Positions 1-10,623 of a stretch of 64,000 nucleotides of DNA are shown one piece after another. The number at the start of each line of letters is the position of its first letter. Positions within the stretch are counted from its first letter, which is position 1. The translations under genes and the position numbers were made by a program. A model generated the notes under the pieces. It saw only the letters and a program-made list of their open reading frames with translations, had not been told where the DNA came from and ran no database searches. Source of the stretch: Salticus scenicus (taxonomy: Eukaryota; Arthropoda; Arachnida; Araneae; Salticidae). The stretch lies in NCBI GenBank assembly GCA_963930645.1, contig OZ005661.1, positions 198,694,532 through 198,758,531 of the forward strand, written 5' to 3'.

Positions 1-79
1 CAAAATGAAGAAGGTTAGTCAAAATCTCAATTAAATATATATATATATATAATAATAATCCTAAAACACCTCAAATAAA

Positions 80-2000
80 ATGTTTGCATTAAAGCCTTTT
101 ATTCAAAAACTATTTTGTTTGAAAAAAAAATAAAATACATTTATGTTAAAATGGATAATACAATCAAAAAACCCTTGTTTTGTACAAAATATTTTAAATT
201 TTAAATGTTTATTGCAATCAGTTTTGAGTTATAATCGCGTTACAGATGATTTTAAATGAGTTAGGTTTCTTTTCTATTTCTTTCCCCATTAACATGTAAA
301 CGAATAATATTTCTCCCACTCAAATTTGCATGGCTTGGGTTCAGCTCGATATTTCAGGAGTCATTGCTAAAATAAGTTCATGAAGTAAAATTAAGAAAAA
401 ACTTTTACTATGAAATCATATCAATATATTTTCACAACAGACTAGAAAAATGTATTTTTTTTTTCTTTTTTATGAAAGAAAAATACCCTCTTACATCTAT
501 TTTCCTTCTAATTATAAAAAAAAAAAAAAAAAAAGAAGAAAACTTTCACAAAGAAGTTAAACCAAATTATTCATGTATATTTCTGTACTGATAAGTATAA
601 CGGATTTAAGTCCATATTCCTGATTTTTCAGGAGACGAAAAATAAAGTTAAACTAACTAAAAAGTAATCAGAAGAATCGATTAGGAAAAAGGGATTATGT
701 TGGTTTATACGCTTTATACCATTCAGTGATTGTCAATCTTCATTTAATAAAGGGAAAAAAATGAATTAATTATTTTATACCAAAGATTAATGTTAAATTT
801 CTGACTTGAATCTTTTTTTACCAATGGATTTTCTCAAAGACTAAATGACATGGATTTAAATCCTTTATACCAATCGATAGAGAATTTTTTTCTGAGTCTG
901 ACTATGTACTTAACTCAAAATCGACATTTTTGGACTTAGATCCTTTATACTTATCAGTACAGATTTATTTATATGAATTGTTCCAAATTAGAAAAGAATA
1001 TTTCACTAATAGTACAATCTAAAAAAAAAAAGTGAAAACAGAAAAACAAGTTGAAATAAAGACATACATTTGACAGATTAAATATATATATATATATTCT
1101 TTTTATCCAAACTGTTAAAAACTCGCTCATGACATGGAAATGAGTTCCACTATCTATATGCAAAACATTTAATATTTTTTAAATAAAAATTATTTGAATG
1201 TAAGAAACTTTTATAAACATAAAAATTACTCGTACAAATTTTCACGAGCAATTTCAATAAATGCGTATTTTTAGAAAAAAAAATATTTTCAAGTAAAGAA
1301 TTACGTTTATACTAAATTGAATAATAAAATTAAATAAATCATTAATTAATAAATTATTCAAAACTCAAATATTTAACTGAAATCACCTTTCAATTTACAA
1401 TCTCGTTAGAAAAGTTTTTAAATGGTTATCCTAATTTCCCCATCGTCTTTCTCTTTAAAATCGCATTGCTTGGATTCAACTGGAAATCTCGGGAGTGATT
1501 GTTAAAATAATGTCATAAAGGAAGACTTAAGGGAAAGTATCTAGCCTCACATGACAGAAATATATTTCTGTAAACACACAAGGATAATCTAAGATTTTCA
1601 TACAGTAGAAATCTAGTTATATGATTTCTGTGTTATTACAAAAATAAATAAACAAATAAAAACGCCAAGTTCTTTCAGAAATAAAACGAAACAAATTATG
1701 TAAATTTATTTCTTTAAATCAATTGTTTAAAATTACAGTAAATCATTTCACTGATATTGCAAAAAAAAAAAAAAAAAAAAGGAAATAAGAAAACAAGAAA
1801 AGAAAAGAAGAATATTTGACAGTTTTTGATTTAGTTCCAAAGACCTATATGTATTTAGCTGAACATACATTTTACCCCCTTCTTTTACAAATATAAAAAG
1901 GTGATTTTGAAACCAATTGCTAGTTTAATATCCTAGTTTTCCCATCTTAATTCTATATTGATAAAACTATTATTTTGACACTATAAAAGCACGAAGAGTT
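80..2000. repeat. Two diverged copies of a ~1 kb AT-rich dispersed repeat
   Basis: Two consecutive, badly decayed copies of one repeat. Shared anchors include a segment around 217 that recurs near 1377 (cagtttt-agttataatc-cgttac type), and a segment at 1740-1910 (cactgatattgc, then tagttccaaa, then ttagctgaaca). The same anchors return at 6660-8000, 8660-9224 and 13950-14460, so this is a dispersed family and not simple low-complexity DNA. There is no coding capacity and no recognisable terminus. (AT)n runs lie at 38-51 and 1082-1097, and poly-A runs near 514 and 1762. Class unknown. Confidence 0.5.
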
Positions 2001-2643
2001 GTATCATTTTAAATTTAATTCTATGTGTTCATTATGTTTTTTAAAGTTATGAAATAATCTTTTTCTGTTACCTTAATTAGCAATTGTTGGAAATTTACTT
2101 TCCCTCTCTCTCTCTCTATATATATATATCGCATAATCTGAGTATTTTTTAATATATTGAAATATTTTTTTATTTTATATATGATACGAAAAATAAAGTA
2201 ACTCGTGTCAATTAAACAAAAATGCAAGCGATCCGATGTTTTAAAACTTAAGTCCATCTTCTGTTTTTGTATGCGGTTCATGAGTGTTACCTATAGGAAG
2301 TTATTATTTTTTATTTGAAAATATTTGTACATTGCACTAGGCAACAGTAATAAGAAAGCCAAGATTTTTTTCTCAAAATATGTAAGTCTTGAACTGGATA
2401 ATTTTATTCTTTAATTGTTGTACATTGTACTATGTATTCCCTTATAGTGGGTACTTTTATTATCTCTTAGAAGTGTTACCCGTTTATTTTGAACTAGTTT
2501 TTATAATCTAGAAAAAATGAAACTATGCAATTGTGTATATTTTGTTTATTATCTTGTTTATCTTTTGTACAGTCAGAATTTATTCTCTCTGTAGTATTCT
2601 TTAATAAACCTCATAAGTTTCACGTAATCTTATTACTTCTTAC

Positions 2644-2934
2644 GGTTGCATTCACCAATAACTTCAACTTCCGGTTGAATACAAAAACTTGAAAAGCGTA
2701 TAAAGTCAGGGCTGAACGTTTTAGCAAAGTTTGACACTTTGCATCTGCCATCTAGCGGCATTATTATTTTTCAGATTTGTTAGCTGAAAATAACCAATTA
2801 AAAATTATATGAAAACTTTGACGCTAGATGGCAAAAGCAGCGTGTCAAATTTTCTTGGAAAACTGCACCTGCCTTTATACGCTTTTCAAGTTTTTGCGTT
2901 GAACCGGGAGTTGAAGTCAATGGTGAATACGGCC
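2644..2934. mobile_element. MITE with ~120 bp terminal inverted repeats
   Basis: The first and last ~120 bases are inverted copies of each other. Both arms begin GG(T/C)(T/C)G(C/T)ATTCACCA, continue with ACTTCAACT, then AAAAACTTGAAAAGCGTATAAAG, and reach a TTTGACAC...GCCATCTAGCG motif. The arms are separated by a short AT spacer near 2770-2810, so a single strand could fold into a long hairpin. There is no coding sequence. Target duplication is not clear. Superfamily undetermined. Confidence 0.7.
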
Positions 2935-3640
2935 ATTAGAAGTGTTACTCAGAAAAAGTGACACTCATGAGAAGGCAGTAATGCTCGTGATTTAAAACAA
3001 CCAATTAATAAACACATCTACATCTACAGTTATAGTTATTATGTTAGATTTTACTGGTGATTATATTAATTTTTGATTCATGGATGCATTTTATTATTTA
3101 TTTATATGTAATAAAACGAACATTTAAAGAAAAATTTTGACGTTACTCAATTCAGTTTTAAACGTCTGACAAATAGTCTCTCCACTGTATGGACAAAGAA
3201 TGCCTAAGATTTAAAATAAAATAAAATAAAATAAAAGACATTACCCATGTATTATTGGACTATAAAGTTTTCACTAATCACAAAAAAATAAAAGAGAAGA
3301 ATCTTTTACAACCAATTTCCATATTCCGTATACAAAAGGATTAAATAGAAGTAAATTTATATGAGTGTCATTTTAGATGTAAAGAGATAGAATTTCTTGC
3401 ACACAAAAGCACACAACAGATCAATAAAAGAAAAGATATACAACAGTTAAAAAAGGGAAATAGATGAAGAATCTATTTTGTGGAAACGAGTGAGATAAGG
3501 GTGAAAATGTAATCCTACAGAACAACAGCAAAGAAATAACCTTTTTTTACAATTGAAATTAAAGCTGGCGTATTTGTTCTAGTTGAGTTTGCAAGTGGGA
3601 CTCGATAAAAACTGAATTCAGATACATTGCAGAATACCAG
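2935..3640. other. AT-rich intergenic stretch, nothing recognised
   Basis: Only simple-sequence tracts are visible, mainly an AAAAT pentanucleotide run at 3213-3236. No ORF, inverted repeat or shared repeat was recognised. Confidence 0.5.
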
Positions 3641-3699
3641 TCGTTACTTTAGGAAGAATGAGAAATACAAGGTGATCCTAAACTATAAGTCAAAAATGT

Positions 3700-5160
3700 T
3701 AAGGCAGGTAGAGGGGACCTAAATAAGCAGATTTCGTATTGGTATGTGTGTGCGGTAATGCCGCCTTGAACCGGTAGAGAGCGCTGATGACTGCGGCATA
3801 TAAAAGAACTTCGATAGCTGGATTCATCATTTCCCGCACGGATCTCGAGCAGCATGTATCGTTTCACCTGGCCGACATGCATTTCATGCATGGGGCGGCT
3901 CAAGGAAATGGATTGTTGTTGTCTTGTCCAAGAAGTTGGTGCAAAGGAGTCAAATAGGACCGAATGTATCCAGAACAGCCGTACCGACATCAATGACCCT
4001 TGAAGAATAGAGGAGTTGATGCGAGGGAGCTAGATGGATACTGAAGAGCTTGGCCAATATAGCAGGACAGTCGAAAAGGTGGTCAGGAGAAAGTTGAATG
4101 TCAGTACAGTGAGGGCAGTAGATGTAACTTCGTTGACCAACAGGGGAAATTTTTATTCCCCTGAAGTGTTTTTTGTGTCGGCAATAGTAGATAAAATTGA
4201 ACGGTTACAATTTAGGGCAGGAATATAATTCTTCTTGATTGGCTGGGCGGAAGGTCTACGGCTGGCTATTTCGTCAGCATCGGAGACAGTTAAGCTGTTG
4301 GAAACTTGAGAGCTATTTCTTGCTTCCTTGGCGAGGCTGTCAACCTGCTCATTTCCGTAAATATCGACATGTGCTGGTATCCACTGCAGTATGCATGTCT
4401 TCTGGGCTGCAATAATTTTGTTCATGAGCACAATAATATCCTAGGTAAGTTGAGAGTTGCCAAGTAGGATGGTCTGGAGCGCAGATTTAGAGTCAAAGAA
4501 TAGTAAGAGGCTACTAGAATTCTGAATTGCTTTCGAGTGGTAAATTTCTAGAGCTTTTTTGATGGCTGCAAGCTCGCAGGTGTAATTTAAGGCAATTTTA
4601 CCAATAGGTAATTTGTGATGTTCAGAATTGCCATTTGCATGAGTGAAAAAGATACCAGCGCCACCTTTGTCGAGGTCAGAGTCGGAGGAACCATCTGTAA
4701 ATGCAATAGCCAGATTTTGGGCCAAGTTCGAGAGTTCCTTGATGGTGTGGATGCCCTTCTCCTTGATTATTGTGGCTGGCTCTTTTTTATTGCAAGGTTG
4801 CAAAAGGTTTAGATTTACGACTACTTGTTGGGAGGGACTGATAGAAAGAAGAGGTTCTTTAACAATATCAACATCTTCATGACATAAGTCAATTTCCATA
4901 CTAATTTCACTGTCGAATTGTAGGTTGAAAGACCGTTTTAGTCTATTTTTTCCATTCCACGCTTTGAAGGTTTTGTTAGAAATATGAAGAACTGTTAGGC
5001 TTCTGACTTTGTTCGTTACCTTGATGGTGGCCAATTTTCTTCTATTTTCTAAGGGGTTAGACCACACTCATTTCTGCTTTATTGTTATTAGTTGATGAGA
5101 CAGCGCCAATAATGATTTTGGATGCTCTGTACTGGACAGTGTTGATTTTATCCTTGATCA
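3700..5160 (-). pseudogene. Relic of the 3' end of a non-LTR retrotransposon (RT tail, RNase H, CCHC)
   Basis: Read right to left, this is the C-terminal part of a retrotransposon polyprotein. About 5150-5070 encodes the end of a reverse transcriptase (QYRASKIIIGAVSST), followed by a frameshift. From 5067 a frame of 208 codons runs through NPLENRRKLATIK and into an RNase H domain: FTDGSSD (D125), CELAAI (E165) and FFDSKSA (D192). A TAG stop at 4441 interrupts it. After it, in the same region, WIPAHVDIYGNEQVDSLAKE supplies the last RNase H motif. Near 4090 a CPHC...H...C zinc motif (YCPHCTDIQLSPDHLF) is split by a frameshift. The RT-RNase H order fits I or Jockey-related non-LTR elements. The copy is 5'-truncated and has at least two frameshifts plus stops, so it is dead. 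Exact clade not determined. Confidence 0.75.
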
Positions 5161-5621
5161 TCTATATAATATTTTTCTAACTTGGAGCAGTTACGATTAA
5201 ATTGGACGATACGATAGCAATGTAAGGTTGATTAGTCAACCCAGATCGGATTCACGAATTCATAAATTTTAATATCAGATTTAAGCTTTAAAAATTTAAT
5301 CTAATACACTTTAAATATACATTTTCTTAGACAAATTGAAAAAAAAAAAAACATTAACTTTTTGTGCTGAAATACATGTTAAAAATCTTGTATTTGGAAG
5401 TACATTTGGAAAAATGTAAAGCTAATTAAGCCTGGCATTTCATCATAGACTACTTCCAAGGCGGTGGTGGCGCCATCTATTGATTGAAATCAAAATCATC
5501 ATATTAAGACGGAATTTTAATACAGCAAGAATTTAATTACAATAATTTTTAATTTAGCAGAGGAAAAAATTATTTTCTAAAATGAAAATTATAATGCCAA
5601 TACCATAGCGCTTAGAATATA

Positions 5622-5876
5622 CAGTGTGGTAAGCGCTTGTGATCGAATACTTAAAAGACTCCTAAAAATATTAAGCTTCCCGGATGGCGCTGCGATCGAA
5701 TTTTTTGCTCAAATCGAAGAGTTGGTTGGCTTTTCCGAGTTTCGTACGCTCAGTCATGTGATCTAAGCACATAATTAACCAATAAGGAGCTTTTCAAGCA
5801 ATAAACTCGATCGCACTGACCTCTGGTGAGAGATCTAATTTTTAAGACACTGGTTTTCTAGTCGCTTTCCACACTA
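5622..5876. mobile_element. 255 bp MITE, CAGTGTGG ends, TA target
   Basis: Starts CAGTGTGGTAAGCGC and ends GTCGCTTTCCACACTA, an imperfect inverted repeat, with TA on both sides (5620-5621 and 5877-5878). The ends and the TA duplication fit the Tc1/mariner superfamily. There is no coding sequence. It sits immediately against the next element at 5879, so the two share the TA. Confidence 0.65.
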
Positions 5877-5878
5877 TA

Positions 5879-6600
5879 CAGTGTAATCAATTTAAAAGAG
5901 TACCCGTTGGTTTGTCTTATTTCTCTTAAATATGACGGATGTGGCCACTATTATAACACTGAAGTACAATTGTTTGAACATTGTTTAAGTGTGAGAGACA
6001 ATTTCCAACACTATTGGACTGTTAGAACTTTATTTGTGAGGTAAAACATAAATGGAGACGCACAATGTTATTTAATCCTGTGTAATTTTATTTAGGAAAA
6101 ACAAAATTTAATTAAAAGTTTTTACATTATCATTCCTACATTACATTTACATTATCATTTCATAGGGTTTTCCAGAGAAGTCCTGCAAGTATCGATGAAT
6201 TAAAACAGATCATAACTGAAGAAATCTCGTCAATAACACCAACAATGCTGCGAAGTGTGTCAAAAAACTTGGTTCGGCGTGTTCATGTTTGCATTCAAAA
6301 TGGCGGCGAACATTTTCAACATTTTCTGTAAGGAATGATGATGCGAAAATTTTGAATTAAATTATGTTCTTCAAAAATAAAATTTTCACAGGATTAAGTG
6401 ACACTGTGCGTCTCCATTTCTGTTTTACCTCATAAATAAAGTTGTAACTGTCCAACAGTGTTAGAAATTGTCTCCCTCACTTAAACAAGGTTTAAGCAAT
6501 TATAGTTCAGTGTTAGAATAGTTGTCACATCCGTCATATTGAAGAGTAATAAGAAAAACCAACGGGTTCTCTTTTAAACTGATCACCCTGTATATTCTAG
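5879..6600. mobile_element. 722 bp non-autonomous Tc1/mariner-like element with ~200 bp inverted repeats
   Basis: Left end CAGTGTAATCAATTTAAAAGAG and right end (reverse complement) CAGGGTGATCAGTTTAAAAGAG continue as inverted copies for about 200 bases, through a CCGTTGGTTT motif, a GACGGATGTG motif and a TGGAGACGCACA motif. TA flanks both ends (5877-5878, 6601-6602). The middle is AT-rich with no transposase. Ends of the CAGGGTG type with TA duplication are typical of mariner relatives. Confidence 0.75.
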
Positions 6601-6659
6601 GCGCTGTACCAATATCAAAGTTTTAAATCTCTTATGAATAAATAAATAAAACTAAGAAA

Positions 6660-7309
6660 GAAATTTTCCAGCGAGTGATTTTATTTATGAATTTTTTTCT
6701 GAAAATCGTATTAGATATTTAGGTGCTATCACGAAAATGTTCTGCGTAGGAAAGGATAGTATTAATATATTTACGTTAACAGATATGGAAAATGTAACAT
6801 TTTCATGCAATGAAAATCTAGGTATATGAATTCTCTGTGTTTTACAAAAATAAATAAGAAAATAAAAATAAAGATACTAAGTTCTTTTAGAAATAAAGCA
6901 GTACAAAATATGCATATTTACTTGTTTATATCAATTGTTTCACTTATAATAAACCATTTTCTGATATTACAAACAAAGTAGAAAGAAAGAGAAAAGGGAA
7001 AAGAGAAGAATACATATATCTGCCACTTCTAAACTTAGTTCCAGAGGCCTGTATGCATTCAGCTAAACAGTTATTTTCACCTTCTTTTAGAAATATAAAA
7101 CCGATGATTTTTAATTTTTTTGTCTTTGTTTCATTTAGTATTTAAACTATTCTTAATAATTTTATTTATTCTTAATCATTAAGGACATTATCGGAGCCAT
7201 TGCTTCCTGTAGTGTTTTTTACAGATGAAAATAAGGATAATTGTGGCAAGAAATTTATTTCAGAAATTTATAATTTATCAACTCGATTTCTAAATTTCCA
7301 AAACACATC

Positions 7310-7342
<33 letters not shown>

Positions 7343-8000
7343 TTTTTTAAAAGTAATTATTTTTAAAATAATGTCATAATAGAAGACTTAAAAGAAAAGC
7401 TTGTATTCTAGACAATATTAACAAATTTCTGTCAACAAACAAGAAGGTGAAAGTAAGAATTTAGCTATATTCATCCTTCTTGTAATTAAAAAATAAATAT
7501 ATATATATTAAATTCCTTCAGTAAAATAGACAAATTATACAATTTTATCTAGTTAATATTAACTGTTCTAAATTAGAATAAACCGTCTCACTGATATTAC
7601 AAATTACGAAAAGAAGAAAAGAAAATTAAAAGAAGAGATACCTTTAATAGATTGTAACTTAGTTCCAAATGCCTACATTTATTTAGTTGAACAGATATTT
7701 TCCCTCTGTTTTAGACATGTAAATCAGATGGTTTTTACTTTTAGCCCATGCTATATTTCACACTTAAACAAATCTTGGTAATTTTCTTTATTATTAATTA
7801 TTATGAAAGTTTAAAACTATTGCATTTTATAATGTTTTTTCTCTCTCAGCAAAGAAAGATTTGCTGCGTGAAAACATTTTTTCTGGAATAATTATGAATT
7901 GCCCGATCAATTTCTAATTATCCAAAAACCTTTAATATTCATTTTGAATGAAGATTATAAAAACTCTCTTATAACCTGAAAATGACTTTTATTACCAATA
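6660..8000. repeat. Further copies of the ~1 kb AT-rich dispersed repeat
   Basis: Two partial copies: 6660-7120 and about 7380-7740. Both carry the anchors seen at 1740-1910: ctgatattac followed by an A/G-rich tract, then tagttcca, then a ttagttgaaca or tcagctaaaca segment and tttagaaatataaa. A TTTA/ATTT tetranucleotide run lies at 7309-7345. No coding capacity. Confidence 0.45.
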
Positions 8001-8089
8001 TATATAACTGTATTTTTATATATCTTTGAAAACAGAAATAGTTATACGAGTTCTAAATGAGGAGAATTTAAACCGTGTTTTCTAAACAA

Positions 8090-8127
8090 AAATAAAATAA
8101 AATAAAATAAAATAAAATAAAATAAAA
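8090..8127. repeat. (AAAAT)n microsatellite
   Basis: About seven tandem copies of the pentamer AAAAT. Confidence 0.85.
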
Positions 8128-8157
8128 ATACTGATTTTTTTTAACTAAACATAATAT

Positions 8158-8458
8158 ACCCATACAGTACAGAATGTTTCAGTTATGTTGCAAAAAGCTT
8201 ACAATCTTTGAATAACGTAACACGTTCTAGTATGCTCTCTGATACCTTTCTGAAACATTCGCCCTTTTTGGTTTTCTATCTGTTAAGTGATTGTAACGTT
8301 TCTGTTACGTATCTGATTTTTGTTACGATCGCGGACATTTCTACGTTTTTGAAACTAATCGGAAAGCAAACTGAACGTTTTTAAACGTTTCGGAAATGTT
8401 TATAATATTTCAATGTTATATGATTGTTACGTTTCTGGAACATTTTGCGCTGTTAGGG
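8158..8458. mobile_element. Palindrome-rich MITE-like element ending GCTGTTAGGG
   Basis: Contains many copies, in both orientations, of a short motif close to GAACGTTTC/TAACGTTTC (for example near 8297, 8358, 8373, 8383 and 8424). It ends GCGCTGTTAGGG, and the left end CCCATACAGTACAG may be a decayed copy of the same terminus. The GCTGTTAGGG end is shared with the element at 51673-51785. No coding sequence. Confidence 0.45.
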
Positions 8459-8614
8459 CAATATGTCTACATATGTTTCTAGTAACTAGTAATACATCTT
8501 AACAAATGATAATTAGGGTTTAAGTTCAGTTATTTCTTAATTTATTAGGTTTTTGTGTTTTCAGAAAAATTGTATCCAAAAAAGAAAATATGGTCTGAAT
8601 GGTTACTCCTCAAA

Positions 8615-8645
<31 letters not shown>

Positions 8646-8659
8646 CTTTTATAGACTTG

Positions 8660-9224
8660 AAATTTTAGTATAAGTGTTAAATTTAAAATAAAATAAATAA
8701 TAATAAGTTAAAAATTTAGTATAAGGAAAAGTTAGCTTAAATTTTCCTGAACAATTGCAATAAATGCGTATGTTTAGAAAACTAATTTACATTCAACATA
8801 AAAGAATTATTTTTATGCTTAAAAGTATAATAAAATCAAATAACCCTTGCTTTGAATAAACTATTTAAAATTTAAACAATTTACTGAATTCAGCTTTAGT
8901 TTTATAATCACGTTACAAAAGAATTTAAATGAGTTAGGTTCTTCTAATTTTCCCTTCCTCATCATGTAATTAAATTAAATTTCTCTGTTCAGAAGTCGCA
9001 ATGTTTAAATTCAGCTGGAAATCTCATGAGTCATTGTTTAAATAATGTCATAGATGAAAACTTTGAGGAAAAGTTTCTAGTAAGGAGTCATATTAATGAA
9101 TTTATGTGAACAGAAAAAGAAAATGTAAGGTTTTCATGAGGGGTAAATTTAGCTCTATAGATTTTACTTTTAAATAGAAAATAAATAAAAATGTGAAATT
9201 CCTTCTGAAGTAAGATAAACCAAA
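8660..9224. repeat. Copy of the ~1 kb AT-rich dispersed repeat
   Basis: Carries the anchors of the 80-2000 copies: caataaatgcgtat at 8757, a gaattcagctttag...taatcacgttac segment near 8884, and a ttcagctggaaatctcatgagtcattg segment near 9009. A 36 bp poly-A-rich tract at 8619-8645 precedes it. Confidence 0.5.
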
Positions 9225-9463
9225 ACTTGGCAAGAGTTGAAGCTGCAAACAGACCTGGTACAGATTGCACGATTTTTTTATTCAACTTTCACCAATAATT
9301 TTAATCAGTGATATATGCTATATATAATCGACGTTTCTTCGATCCTATTTGCCTTTTATGTATATCATAACCCACTTTTACAAATTTATGGTGTCTCTTG
9401 AATAAAAAAGTCGCACAATCTGTACCAGGTGGTGCTGTCTACCGCTTCAACTGCTGCCAAGTT
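9225..9463. mobile_element. 239 bp MITE with ~65 bp inverted repeats
   Basis: The left arm runs AACTTGGCAAGAGTTGAAGC, then ACCTGGTACAGATTG, then TTTTTTATTCAA. The reverse complement of the right arm gives AACTTGGCAGCAGTTGAAGC, then ACCTGGTACAGATTG, then TTTTTTATTCAA. The central loop is AT-rich. No coding capacity and no clear target duplication. Confidence 0.7.
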
Positions 9464-9847
9464 TCTGATCCACGCGACAGGCATATAGTTTAGGAGGCTA
9501 TGGTTTTATTGGTATTGAAAACAAGGAGGAAAAGAAATAAAAAAGTAAAAAAAAAATCTTGTTGGTAACCACACTACTTTCGTTTACGTTACATTTCATT
9601 TCTATAAAGAGAGATTACAAATCGATGGGTAGAATGACAATTATTGAATATAAACCTAGGAACAGTTTAGTCCCCCTCTCAACTACCCCACCCTCTCAAC
9701 CCGGGGGTCTATTGCTCTCTCAAAACCTGTTTGAATATAGTACCTAAATTTATATAGAATTCAAGGTTATAATTAAATTTAAAATTTTATTCCAAATTTT
9801 TCAGATAATACGAGTCTATGAAACTTTTTAAATTCCAAGCTTTTTAA

Positions 9848-10108
9848 CCCTCTGTCGGGCACACCCTGCCTGAGAGGCCCGTTCTGGTTTTTATTCTCTA
9901 AATATCCTACACATGATTTTTAATTCAAAAACACCCATATGGTGACCTTATTAGGAGTGAATAGAAAGTAATAAACGAAAATTTCATGCATAAGTACGAA
10001 TGTTTTTATTGTAGTACAAGTATTTTAACAATAAAGTATTTACCTGGCCTCTCAGGCAGGATGCGCTCGATTTTGCTCGATTTTCCTACGGGTGCACCTG
10101 ACGTAGGG
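9848..10108. mobile_element. piggyBac-like MITE with TTAA target duplication
   Basis: TTAA at 9844-9847 and 10109-10112 flank an element that begins CCCTCTGTCGGGCAC and ends GTGCACCTGACGTAGGG. Inside, a second inverted pair, CCTGCCTGAGAGGCC and GGCCTCTCAGGCAGG, lies about 20-40 bases from each end. A TTAA target and CCCT/AGGG termini with subterminal inverted repeats are hallmarks of the piggyBac superfamily. It is 261 bp with no transposase, so non-autonomous. Confidence 0.75.
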
Positions 10109-10349
10109 TTAAATATGAACCTCCTATGAACTCATTTGAACTACTTGCGATTATTTGTTTTTAAATTGTCTGATTACAAACATACAAAAAGAATAACAGA
10201 TAAAAACTTGACTTTAGTATTCATGGAACCTCAAAATATGTGATTATACAAAAAACAAGGGCTGAAGAATTAACTTTAAAAAGTGTAGCATATAGATGTT
10301 AAACTGTACCTACCACAAATATCTCAAACAGAAGTGCATTTGATTTATC

Positions 10350-10620
10350 TTGAGTGTTCCAATACGCGAATCATTTACTTAATCCCAACGAAATGTTTAG
10401 TTCAGCATCCCTATATGATACACTTTTAGAATACCGAGTTGGACTTCCTAATGCAATTTTTTCTTTAAATATCTTGATAACAGACAGACACACTCACACA
10501 CATAGACCAACCTCTAAAACAGAATTTTCGGATTCAAGGACCTCAAAACATGCAAATATAACTAAAACTGGATTTCGAAAATTTCACTCAAAAACAATAC
10601 TTTGTGTAGCATTGTATAAT
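10350..10620 (+). mobile_element. HINE-like fragment: microsatellite plus conserved 3' block
   Basis: An (A/G)ACA/CACA-rich run at 10481-10505 is followed by a block whose order of motifs (aaggacctcaaaacatgcaa, then tggatttcgaaaatttcac, then aatacttt) matches the conserved 3' block at 22514-22585, 24286-24360 and 54685-54745. It ends at about 10620, directly against the TA of the mariner relative at 10624. The 5' part is not recognisable. Confidence 0.45.
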
Positions 10621-10623
10621 ATA

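Larger units (their letters stand above)
5594..6628. mobile_element. Outer inverted-repeat arms around nested mariner-type MITEs
   Basis: The sequence just left of 5620 (accatagcgcttagaatata) and the reverse complement of the sequence just right of 6600 (cagcgcctagaatata) match. The inverted repeat of the inner element therefore seems to extend outwards on both sides, either as a longer terminus or as an older element hosting the inner ones. The left arm is interrupted by the 5622-5876 MITE. The match is short and diverged. Confidence 0.4.

Noticed and set aside
3649..3993. A protein-coding gene in the 114-codon minus-strand frame
   Set aside because: It lies downstream of the retrotransposon zinc motif and contains no recognisable domain. 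It is probably a shifted reading of the element's 3' end or UTR.
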